From an uncultured Planctomycetaceae bacterium (GTDB lineage: Bacteria; Planctomycetota; Planctomycetia; Planctomycetales; Planctomycetaceae): a stretch of 32,165 nucleotides of DNA. Below are positions 1-7,567 of this stretch, one piece after another. The DNA is taken from NCBI GenBank assembly GCA_903858815.1, contig CAIOKE010000132.1:1-32165 (forward strand). Direction: 5' to 3'. Below the pieces are notes generated by a model. It had not been told where the DNA came from and made no database searches. It saw only the letters and a list, made by a program, of their open reading frames with translations. The translations under genes were made by a program, and so were the position numbers. How positions within the stretch are numbered: position 1 is the stretch's first letter; every line of letters begins with the position of its first letter.

Positions 1-850
1 AACACTTCCTCGTTCACTCCAAATGCCAGGACCAACCTCTGGGGCCACCCACTGACGGCAGTCGCCTTTGAAGAACCCAGCTGTGGGGACACACCTGCTA
101 TGCCCACCTGTCATGCCTACGCGACCCCGGCGTGAGTCTGTAAGTCTGTGGGGACACACCTGCCGTGCGGGCGTTCCCGCCCCAGCGGGGACACACCACT
201 TTTGCCGCTGCCCCTCGCTTGAATAAGCCTCAAAGCCGGCGATGTTGCTTTTCCGCAACAACACTTCCTCGTTCACTCCAAATGCCAGGACCAACCTCTG
301 GGGCCACCCACTGACGGCAGTCGCCTTTGAAGAACCCATCTGTGGGGACACACCTGTCATGCCGACGCGACCCCGGCGTAAGTCCGTGGGGACACACCTG
401 CCTTGCGGGCGCTTCGTCCCAACGGGGACACACCAATTTCACCGCTCACCAATTTCACCGCTCGCAATGGCGCGAACCAGCCTCAAAGCCGGCGATGTTG
501 CTTTTTCGCAACAACACTTCCTCGTTCACTCCATATGCCACGACCAACCGCTGGGGCCACCCACTGCCGGCAGTCACCATTGAAGGACGAGGTTGTGCTG
601 AGGACCAAGCCGAGGGGACACACCTGCCGAGCGGGTGTCCCGAACCAGCGGCGAACCAGCGGCGAACCAGTGGCGAACCAACTGCGAACCAGCGGGGACA
701 CGCCACTTTCGCCGCTGCCCATGGCGCGAACCAGTCTCGACACCGACGACGTTGCTCTTCCGCAACAACACTTGTCGAATCATTCCCAATGCCGGAACCA
801 AACGCCGGGGGCCACCCACTGGCGGCGTCCAATTAATTGGGGGAGGGGGG
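1..850. repeat. Four degenerate tandem units of about 255 bp
   Basis: The same block, beginning AACACTTCCTCGTTCACTCC, starts at 1, 260 and 513, and a more diverged copy starts at 767, so the period is 259, 253 and 254 bp. Units 1 and 2 are almost identical over their first 85 bases. The later units drift and the last breaks off near 835-850. Inside the units the core GGGGACAC occurs eight times, at 85, 150, 187, 344, 388, 424, 614 and 694, usually continued as ACCTG or ACCACTTT. Long open frames cross the array on both strands, but they follow the repeat and have no protein-like features, so I treat the block as non-coding. The left end is cut by the window edge. The source of the repeat is not known to me. 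Confidence 0.88.
642..696. repeat. 11-bp minisatellite, five copies of a GAACCA unit
   Basis: GAACCA recurs at 642, 653, 664, 675 and 686, exactly every 11 bases (consensus GAACCAGCGGC). It occurs only in the third 255-bp unit. Single related GCGAACCAG segments sit near 473 and 727 in neighbouring units, so the array looks like a local expansion of a segment already present in the larger repeat. Confidence 0.85.
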
Positions 851-1078
851 GCTGCAGGATCGCAAAACCGCCGACGATCGCGTTCAGAGTCTCGCAGTTT
901 CACGGGCCAACCAGTGCAAAAACCGACGGTGGAAGCCGGTCCCATGGAATTTCTCTGACAAACGGTACGCAGAACGCCAAAATCGACTTGGATCAGGGAA
1001 TCGCCGGAGCCGGGGCCCGATTTCGCGCGCCAGCTGGGTTTACGGTGCGCAGAATAGGGTGTGTCAGCCAGTCGCGGT

Positions 1079-1108
1079 TTGACATCGAACGCTGCGGAAC
1101 GATAATAC
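1079..1108 (+). promoter_or_regulatory. Sigma70-like promoter of map-rnc
   Basis: A perfect TTGACA (1079-1084) is followed by GATAAT (1101-1106, spacer 16) or TAATAC (1103-1108, spacer 18). Transcription would start near 1115, about 40 bases before the map start codon. The rest of 850-1152 shows no gene or other clear signal. Prediction is from sequence match only. Confidence 0.6.
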
Positions 1109-1152
1109 GGTTCGGTTTTGTGGATTGCAGGGATTCTTCAGGGTGAAGTATT

Positions 1153-1956
1153 TTGTCGTTGCTGCAAAAAAATATCCCACTGTATTTGCTGGAAGAAGAG
1201 CGTGAGGGGTTGCGTGCTGCTGGCCGCTTCAATGCCTCGCTGATGGATTTTCTGCGTCCTTACGTGGTCGAAGGGACATCCACGGACAAGCTCGACAAAC
1301 TGGCTCTCACTTATACTCGCGATCACGGGCACATACCGGCCTGCCTGAACTACAAGGGTTATCCGAAGACCATTTGCACCAGCGTCAACGAAGTTGTGTG
1401 CCATGGCATCCCCAATTCGACTCCGCTGAAAAACGGGGATATTGTGAATGTGGACATCACCACAATCGTGAACGGTTGGTATGGTGACCAGTCGGAAACC
1501 TTTTTGATTGGTGAGGTGACGCCGTCAGCCCGTCGTCTGGTGCAAACCACCTTCGACTCGCTGTACCTTGGCATACAGGCTTTGCGTCCGGGTTGCATGG
1601 TGACGGAGATTGGTCGCACGATCCAGAAATTCGCTGCCGCTGCTGGATATTCAGTGGTGCGTGAATATCAGGGTCATGGGATTGGTCGCGACTTCCATCA
1701 GGAACCGGGAATACCGCATTTCCCCCAGCCTTCCTCAAACCGCGATCTGCTGCGTCCGGGCACGTGTTTTACGATCGAACCGATGTTGAATATCGGGACC
1801 TGGGAAACTCGCCTGGACAAACGCGACAAGTGGACCGTGCGAACTCGGGACAACGCACTGTCTGCGCAATTTGAGCATACGATACTGATGACTGAAACGG
1901 GCCCTGAGATTCTGACACTGACGAAGAACGGCCCTCAGCAGGGGCATCAGTTCTGA
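1153..1956 (+). CDS. map: Methionine aminopeptidase, type I
   Basis: Cytosolic metalloenzyme that removes the initiator methionine from nascent proteins. The 267-residue product has the whole pita-bread fold and is close to the usual 250-290 residues. The five metal ligands are visible: D101 (in NVDIT), D112 (in YGDQSETF), H175 (in [12 protein letters not shown]), E209 (in TIEPM) and E241 (in FEHTIL). H84 (VCHGIP) matches the conserved substrate-side histidine. There is no N-terminal zinc-finger or SH3-binding extension, so this is the simple bacterial form. The start is TTG at 1153, chosen because AGGGTG lies 7 bases upstream and the next methionine (residue 31) would cut into the fold. The stop TGA at 1954 abuts the ATG of the next gene, so the two are probably co-transcribed from the promoter at 1079 and translationally coupled. 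Confidence 0.95.
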   Translation: MSLLQKNIPLYLLEEEREGLRAAGRFNASLMDFLRPYVVEGTSTDKLDKLALTYTRDHGHIPACLNYKGYPKTICTSVNEVVCHGIPNSTPLKNGDIVNVDITTIVNGWYGDQSETFLIGEVTPSARRLVQTTFDSLYLGIQALRPGCMVTEIGRTIQKFAAAAGYSVVREYQGHGIGRDFHQEPGIPHFPQPSSNRDLLRPGTCFTIEPMLNIGTWETRLDKRDKWTVRTRDNALSAQFEHTILMTETGPEILTLTKNGPQQGHQF

Positions 1957-3726
1957 ATGGCAACAGATCCCGACAATCTGGAAAGCTGTGAACAGCGAAT
2001 CGGCTATCGGTTCACTGACAGATCGCTGCTGCGCCGCTGCCTGACACACAGTTCGTCGGCCGAGACACGTCTGGATTCCAATGAGCGTCTGGAATTTCTG
2101 GGGGACGCGGTTCTTGGTCTGGTGATCTGCGAGCATCTGTTTCAGCTGTACCCGGATCAGCGGGAGGGTCAGTTGACGCAGATGAAGTCGTGGCTGGTCA
2201 GTCGTCAGACCTGTGCTCGAGTTGCTCGTGCGCTGGATCTTGAGCCGCTGATTTTTGTGGGTCGTGGACTGCAGCAGATACCGGAATCGATTCTGTCGGC
2301 TGTCATCGAGTCGCTGATTGCCGGAATCTACTTCGACGGTGGGCTGGTGGCTGCGCGGACCTTCATTGTGATGGCATTTGGTGAAGAGTTGCGGCTGTGT
2401 CGTCCGCTGGACTCAGAGAACTACAAAAGCCAGCTGCAGGAATACACTCAGCGGGAACTCGCCTGTACTCCGGAGTACTTCGTGCAGGAAGAATCCGGGC
2501 CCGACCATGCTCGTGAGTTCCTCGTGGCAGCGCGTGTTGGTGAGCAGACCTTCCCCAGCGGTCGCGGTCGCAGTAAGAAGGAAGCCGAGCAGCAGGCTGC
2601 CCGGAATGCTCTGCTGGCTCTGACTGATCCAGCTCCCGGAAGCCTGCCGACTGACGCACTGCATGATGAACTGCCGGAAGTCAGCGGCGACATTCGTCTG
2701 CGGTTGCTCCCGGAATCCTCCCCCAAACTCTCAGAATCTGCAGGACTCAGTCACTTGCCAAGCACTTCAACAGAAGCCTCTGTACTGCTGCGACCAGCCT
2801 CGGCTGAGCTGCGATTTCTGCCTGAGGGTCCTTATTCGCTGGGTGCTGATCGAGCCAGCTGGGTGGCAATCCAGCACGGTGCCGCTGCACGAACAGGTTC
2901 CCTCAACATCCTTGATCTCAGCACTGGTCAGAATCAGTCGTGGAAACTGCCCGGTCGTCCGGGATTTGCCTTCCCCACCAGCCTGAACGGAGTGTTTGTT
3001 GTCGGAGCGGAGCGGCAAGTGGGACTGTTCGACACGACCAGCGGAAACTGGTCTGTCCTGTTCGAGGGTATCGAGCAGGGTGTGGACAGCACTGTGATCA
3101 ACGATGCCGTGATCTGGCAGGACTGCCTGATTTTCGGCTGTAAGTACTACCCGACCTGTGATCAGCCAACGGGTGGCCTGTATCTGTGGCGGCAGGCAGA
3201 TCATCAGCTGTTCAAACTGCTCGACAATCAGAAATGTTCGAATGGAAAGGCCGTCATCACGGACTCGGCCGGAGAATTGTGGCTGTACGACATTGATTCT
3301 CCGACGAAGCAGATCGTGCGATATCCGCTGGACCCGGTCGCTGGTCGCCTTGATATCTCACGGCGGGAAGTGGTTGTGGATCTGAATCCGGAGGAGGTCT
3401 ATCCAGACGGCATGATCCTGACTCCCGATCACAGCAGTCTGATCGTGGCTCTGTATGACCCGGGTGATCCGTCGTGTGGCGCAGCACGACAGTATTCGCT
3501 GACCACCGGAACCCTGGAAGCGGTGTGGACCTGCCCCGGTTCGCCTCGAGTCACCTGCCCGCAGCTGGTGCTTCACGAAGGACGAGTGCGACTGCTGCTG
3601 ACAACAGCTGTCGAACACATGACTGTCGAGCAGCAACAGCAGCATCCGAATGCCGGCTGTCTGTTTATCGCCGACACTGCGTTCACATCACTGGGTGATC
3701 AGCCGGTATTCAGGCTTCAATCATAG
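1957..3726 (+). CDS. rnc: Ribonuclease III fused to an SMP-30/gluconolactonase-like beta-propeller
   Basis: The 589-residue product is more than twice the usual 220-250 for bacterial RNase III, which cleaves double-stranded RNA in rRNA and mRNA processing. Residues 1-150 are the nuclease domain, with signature ERLEFLGDAVL; acidic residues E43, E46, D50 and E118 are present, but the position of E. coli D114 is A115. Residues 155-222 are a double-stranded RNA-binding domain ending GRGRSKKEAEQQAA. After a linker (about 223-285) the rest reads as a six-bladed SMP-30/gluconolactonase-type propeller, with candidate metal ligands E290 (EGP), N382 (IND), N429 (SNG) and D484 (YPDG), the pattern of that lactonase family. 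The frame is open throughout. The gene starts on the base after the map stop. Its last 17 bases overlap the convergent VOC gene. The role of the propeller is unknown; a lactonase or sugar-acid activity is only inferred from the fold. Confidence 0.9.
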   Translation: MATDPDNLESCEQRIGYRFTDRSLLRRCLTHSSSAETRLDSNERLEFLGDAVLGLVICEHLFQLYPDQREGQLTQMKSWLVSRQTCARVARALDLEPLIFVGRGLQQIPESILSAVIESLIAGIYFDGGLVAARTFIVMAFGEELRLCRPLDSENYKSQLQEYTQRELACTPEYFVQEESGPDHAREFLVAARVGEQTFPSGRGRSKKEAEQQAARNALLALTDPAPGSLPTDALHDELPEVSGDIRLRLLPESSPKLSESAGLSHLPSTSTEASVLLRPASAELRFLPEGPYSLGADRASWVAIQHGAAARTGSLNILDLSTGQNQSWKLPGRPGFAFPTSLNGVFVVGAERQVGLFDTTSGNWSVLFEGIEQGVDSTVINDAVIWQDCLIFGCKYYPTCDQPTGGLYLWRQADHQLFKLLDNQKCSNGKAVITDSAGELWLYDIDSPTKQIVRYPLDPVAGRLDISRREVVVDLNPEEVYPDGMILTPDHSSLIVALYDPGDPSCGAARQYSLTTGTLEAVWTCPGSPRVTCPQLVLHEGRVRLLLTTAVEHMTVEQQQQHPNAGCLFIADTAFTSLGDQPVFRLQS

Positions 3727-4102
3727 CCGTTTTGCGGCTGACCAGCTGCACGGGCAATCCCCATGGATCCCGCAGCATGGCAAACGTATCACCGGTCGCC
3801 AGCGTGTGCACATCGGCCACAATACTGGCACCGGCTTGTGACAGTCGCCTTACATCCCCGGGTAGATCGCGGGAGAGAAAAGCCAGATGCAGTGCGGGTG
3901 GCTGGATCGTCGGAAAATCGAGCGCCGGAGCATCGGGATTCTGATAGAGCTCGAGCATCACGGTGCCACTGTCATCGGCGAGGAAGTGCACGTATGGAGG
4001 CTCAACAGTCCGCCGCTTCACCTTCATTCCAAGGTGCTCAACATACCAGCGTGCCATATTCAGTGCATCGGGGACATTCAGCGCCAGATGTTCAATCTTC
4101 AT
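3710..4102 (-). CDS. VOC-superfamily (glyoxalase/dioxygenase fold) protein
   Basis: A 130-residue single-module VOC protein. It starts IEHLALNVPD, typical of the first beta-alpha-beta-beta-beta unit, and ends in DPWGLPVQLV, typical of the second. Probable metal ligands are H5, E51 (MLELYQ) and H72 (ALHLAF). At the fourth position, where glyoxalase I usually has Glu, there is Q119, so this need not be a lactoylglutathione lyase; a dioxygenase-like, resistance-like or non-catalytic role is equally possible. It lies 25 bases downstream of the DsbD-like gene on the same strand and is probably its operon partner. Its 3' end overlaps the end of the RNase III fusion gene by 17 bases, tail to tail. 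Confidence 0.88.
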   Translation of the reverse strand: MKIEHLALNVPDALNMARWYVEHLGMKVKRRTVEPPYVHFLADDSGTVMLELYQNPDAPALDFPTIQPPALHLAFLSRDLPGDVRRLSQAGASIVADVHTLATGDTFAMLRDPWGLPVQLVSRKTAMIEA

Positions 4103-4127
4103 ACGTCACCTGCAGACATCAGAGGGA

Positions 4128-6695
4128 TCAGGGAGCGGTGGATTCCGCAACAGCAGCAGCGGCCGCGGGCTGCCCGTTGTTCCACGCTTCCAGCCCCTGC
4201 TTAAGAAACGCCAGAAATGCGGCCGGATCATTCAGCTTGATTTCCGTGTATGTCGACAGCACCTGGCCGTCCGGTGAAACAAGTGCGTAGCTGGGCATTG
4301 CGACATCGTTCAGCAGGTTGACGGCAAGGTTTCTGTTGAATTCCAGAATCTGCTCCTGCAACTTTTCATCCGCAACACCCGGCACCATATCGAGGTAGAC
4401 CTGATTGAGCACGAGGTCGGCCATCGCACTGCGAACTTCCCTGCGGGCCAGCACATTTCGCTCCATCGAACGACAGTTCACGCAGTTCACACCGGTGACA
4501 TCCAGCAGTACGGGACGCTTGAGTCGGCTGGCCTGCGCCAGAGCATTCTCGTGCTGCAGCGCCCACGGCTGATCATGGTAGAACACGACATAACCCAAAT
4601 CCGGATGCTGTCCTTTGACAATATCGGGCGGAGCGAATGCTGACACCTGCTGCCAGACAATATCTTCGGGCAGTTCCATGCTGACTGCCCCGGCTGCCAT
4701 CCGTCCGGCCAGCAACAAAAACAGGCCGGCAAAGATCGAACGCGATATGGAAAGTCGTGGACGAGACCCGAATTTCAGCCCCAGCAGGTACAGCCCCGCA
4801 TACGCAGCCAAAGCCACCCACACCCAGAGAAACGTTGAGAATGTGACATAGGTCGGCATCCGTTCCTTCGACAGGCCGATGTCCGCCACGCTCAGAAATT
4901 TCAGGGCAGCTGCCACTTCCACAAGGCCAATCACGAACTTGACATCATTCATCCAGCCGCCACTGCGAGGCAACTTCTTCAGCATCCCGGGGAACATCGC
5001 CAGAATGAAGAACGGAGAAGCAAATGCCGTTGAAAAACCCAGCATTCCAAGTACCGGCCAGAACAAGTCACCACTGGCCGACAGGACCAGCAGCGGCCCC
5101 ACAAATGCAAAGGTGCAGGTAAACGACACCAGTGTAAACGTCAGGGCCATGAAGACGACACCCACAAACCCGCCAGCAGATTCGCGGCTGCTGGTCCAGT
5201 TCAGCATCCAGTACGGCACCGACAATTCAAAGACGCCCAGCAGCATCAGGGCAAATCCCGCAAACACCGCCGTGAAAAACAGATTGAGCCAGGCATTGTT
5301 GGCAAGGTTCGTCAGGCTGGTCCCGCCGAAGATCTTGCTCATGGCAATCCCCAGCACGGTAAAGGCTGCGATGATCGACAGACAGTAGACCAGCGCCAGT
5401 TTCATGGAACTGCCCGCCCGCTTCTCTTCCTGCTTCAGGAAGAAAGCTACAGTCACCGGGATCATCGGAAACACACAGGGGGTGGCCAAAGCCACGAAAC
5501 CGGCACCGATTGCTGTCAACAGAAACTCAAACAGGCCCTCCTGCCGCGTTACCCCGCCCTGCGGACTGGTTGCAGCTGCAGTGACTCCGGAAACCGCTCC
5601 GTCGATCGGCGGGCCACTCCCACGGACCTCCGCCCCGGCTGGTGCACTGTCCCCGGACTGCGATAAGGCCACACGAAACTCCGTTTTTGTGGGCGGTTTG
5701 CAGATGCCATCACGGCAGATCTGAAAACGAATTGCCCCACCGACAGAACCGGTCGCCGCCGTGACCTTCAGTCGACGATTCCAGGAGACCATCCCATAGT
5801 GCACTCGCTGAGTAATATCCGGGAGCGGTTGTTCAACCGTCGCAGCCGTGTCCGCAGTGAACTCGGCCCCCGTAAGTTCCAGCCCCTGCAGATCACGCAG
5901 GTCGATTGTCGTGGGGATTCCCGCCATCTCAGGATTCTGATCAAGGGCGAAGATGTGCCAGCCCTCAGCAACCGTGGTCAAAATCGTGAGGGTCACTTCA
6001 CTGCCGACAGTGGCGGTGGATGGAGTCAGGCTGATTTCGAACTTCACATCGCCGGCCTTCGCCGTTTTCCCGAAACCGATCGGCGGCGTCAAAGTCTGAC
6101 GGGACGTGTCCTGGGCTGCGGTAGACGCAGACGTCGCCGGGGCCGAATCAGTGGTTGCTGAAGCCGCGGACGAACTCTGACTCAGAGTTGCAGAGAATTC
6201 ACGATCGAAGAGCGGAAAACAACCGCGGGAGTTGCAGAACTGTCCGTTGAGTATACCGGAAACCGCAGTCGTTTCAGAAAGCTGACCATTCAGAATCAAC
6301 GTCCACGTCACACGATCATAGAACTTTTCGGTGTTCTGCTGCAGATCCTTATCGAAGCTGCTTTTGGGGGCTCGATCAGCCTGCCACGTCCCGGATTGCT
6401 GCAGACCACCGGTCGTGGTCAGCTTAATGCGAGTGGCTGCCCCGAACGACGGATCCATCGAATAGGTGTGGGCCCCCGGTGGCAGGGTCATGGTAACAGC
6501 CAGACTGGCTGAGCTGTCGGTCAGTTTTGTGAGCGTCGCGGTGACGGCGACATCCGTATCGTCAACGCCAGCCTGATCTCCGAAAATCCCGGGCAGTTCC
6601 AGACTACCGGGGTTCAGATCCTGGGCGATGGCTGCCGGCATCTGGCAGAGGCCGAAGCAGATCAGCAGCAGGGGCAACAGGGCGTTGAACTTCAT
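4128..6695 (-). CDS. dsbD: DsbD-like thiol:disulfide interchange protein
   Basis: Inner-membrane carrier that would pass electrons from cytosolic thioredoxin to envelope thiols. The 855-residue product has a signal peptide (about 1-25). Two tandem DsbD-N/DsbC-like domains follow, at about 30-170 with C154 and C159, and about 200-345 with C327 and C332 (CRDGIC). A polytopic membrane region (about 390-660) carries the paired cysteines C407 (TPCVFPM) and C527 (SFTCTF). A C-terminal thioredoxin-like domain has C738-V-N-C741. All three redox modules therefore keep their cysteine pairs. E. coli DsbD is about 565 residues with a single N-terminal domain, so the extra length here is the duplicated N-domain and linkers. 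The tail after about 830 is Ala-rich. It is the upstream gene of the pair with the VOC protein. Substrates cannot be told from sequence. Confidence 0.92.
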   Translation of the reverse strand: MKFNALLPLLLICFGLCQMPAAIAQDLNPGSLELPGIFGDQAGVDDTDVAVTATLTKLTDSSASLAVTMTLPPGAHTYSMDPSFGAATRIKLTTTGGLQQSGTWQADRAPKSSFDKDLQQNTEKFYDRVTWTLILNGQLSETTAVSGILNGQFCNSRGCFPLFDREFSATLSQSSSAASATTDSAPATSASTAAQDTSRQTLTPPIGFGKTAKAGDVKFEISLTPSTATVGSEVTLTILTTVAEGWHIFALDQNPEMAGIPTTIDLRDLQGLELTGAEFTADTAATVEQPLPDITQRVHYGMVSWNRRLKVTAATGSVGGAIRFQICRDGICKPPTKTEFRVALSQSGDSAPAGAEVRGSGPPIDGAVSGVTAAATSPQGGVTRQEGLFEFLLTAIGAGFVALATPCVFPMIPVTVAFFLKQEEKRAGSSMKLALVYCLSIIAAFTVLGIAMSKIFGGTSLTNLANNAWLNLFFTAVFAGFALMLLGVFELSVPYWMLNWTSSRESAGGFVGVVFMALTFTLVSFTCTFAFVGPLLVLSASGDLFWPVLGMLGFSTAFASPFFILAMFPGMLKKLPRSGGWMNDVKFVIGLVEVAAALKFLSVADIGLSKERMPTYVTFSTFLWVWVALAAYAGLYLLGLKFGSRPRLSISRSIFAGLFLLLAGRMAAGAVSMELPEDIVWQQVSAFAPPDIVKGQHPDLGYVVFYHDQPWALQHENALAQASRLKRPVLLDVTGVNCVNCRSMERNVLARREVRSAMADLVLNQVYLDMVPGVADEKLQEQILEFNRNLAVNLLNDVAMPSYALVSPDGQVLSTYTEIKLNDPAAFLAFLKQGLEAWNNGQPAAAAAVAESTAP

Positions 6696-7125
6696 GGCAG
6701 GGATCCCGTTGTAAAGGAAGAGGGCCTGCGGAGTTGGCAGACTGTTTGAAACAGCCGTCAGCCGCAGACCAGACCTCTGTGCGGAAGGATACCGGCTGCT
6801 GTCTGCAAAGGCTAGGTTTCGATTGTCAGAGTGGCTGTAAATCCAGTTGCCGGAGCATTCACCAACCGTGGCGAAATCCCCGAAAATGCGTAAAAACAGC
6901 GGGGATTCGTTCCGTGGTGACCGGTGTATTCTGCTGCACCAGCGTCGAGAATTCCCCGCAAAACCACAAATTCAGCCCGTTTCTTTGTGGCAATTTGTGC
7001 CCGGACTGCGATACTCAACACTGTGAGACTGAGTCTCAGGTTCATCACAAAAGGCAACTGAAGGCGCACGAAAGGTGCGTTCGGGGTGTGTTTGCCAGCC
7101 TCGCGTGTGTCGGACCTGTCCGCTG
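6696..7125. other. Intergenic region between the divergent dsbD-like and feoAB genes
   Basis: About 430 bases with no credible gene; the short open frames here lack family features. The region must hold the promoters for both directions. The only clear structure is the palindrome at 7024-7038, listed separately. I could not pick a convincing -35/-10 pair. Confidence 0.6.
7024..7038. promoter_or_regulatory. 15-bp perfect palindrome upstream of feoAB, candidate operator
   Basis: TGAGAC-TGA-GTCTCA is a perfect 6-3-6 inverted repeat about 90 bases before the likely feoA start. Position and symmetry fit a dimeric repressor site. Iron regulators of the Fur and DtxR families bind such sites in front of feo operons, but this sequence does not match the classical Fur or DtxR boxes, so the regulator is unknown. 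Confidence 0.4.
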
Positions 7126-7491
7126 ATGTGCAGCGGTTCAGACCATTTCTTTCGATCGGGCAGTACCGTGAGCACCACCGCCAGCACAATCTCAAGCAGC
7201 CTGCGACTTGCCGATATCCAGCCGGGGCAGACAGTTGTTGTCACTCATGTGTGTTGCGGTTTTGCGATAGCAGCGCGCCTGATGGAACTGGGTTTTGTTC
7301 CGGGTGCCACCGTGCAGGTGCTCCGACGGGCCCCATTTGGCGGTCCTGTGCAGTATCGCGTGCAGGGTGTTTCCCTGACGATGCGACCTGACGACGCTCG
7401 CTGCGTTTATGTCGGGGGTGCTGGCGAGTGTGACGGAGATTGTGGTTGCGGCGGTTCTCAGCCGGCCGAACAGCAATTCGTGGGTGTCTGA
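7126..7491 (+). CDS. feoA: FeoA-domain protein with a cysteine-rich tail
   Basis: Small cytosolic SH3-like partner of the FeoB ferrous iron transporter. The FeoA domain begins near SLRLADIQPGQTVVV and runs through ARLMELGFVPGATVQVLRRAP to the terminal beta-strand around DDARCVYV. Two features are unusual: CC in the loop after the first strand (THVCCG), and a C-terminal extension with three closely spaced cysteines (ECDGDCGCGG) that could bind iron or another metal, which is inference. The start is uncertain: ATG at 7126 gives 121 residues, and GTG at 7168 gives 107 and begins nearer the domain. Neither has a strong ribosome-binding site. It lies 76 bases upstream of feoB on the same strand, the usual feoA-feoB order. 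Confidence 0.82.
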   Translation: MCSGSDHFFRSGSTVSTTASTISSSLRLADIQPGQTVVVTHVCCGFAIAARLMELGFVPGATVQVLRRAPFGGPVQYRVQGVSLTMRPDDARCVYVGGAGECDGDCGCGGSQPAEQQFVGV

Positions 7492-7567
7492 CCAGACTGT
7501 GAAACCGCACAGATAACCGGCGAAGTGTCAGAATTGCAGGGCTGGGCCCGGAGGTTGGCAGGCGGCC

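Noticed and set aside
1-850. CRISPR array
   Set aside because: The period is about 255 bp, repeats include most of the unit, copies are degenerate, and there are no short identical repeats with unique 30-40 bp spacers.
242-1146. Overlapping long open frames on both strands in the 5' repeat region
   Set aside because: They arise from the 255-bp tandem repeat, run in several frames at once, are rich in Arg, Thr, Pro and His, and show no family motif or convincing ribosome-binding site.
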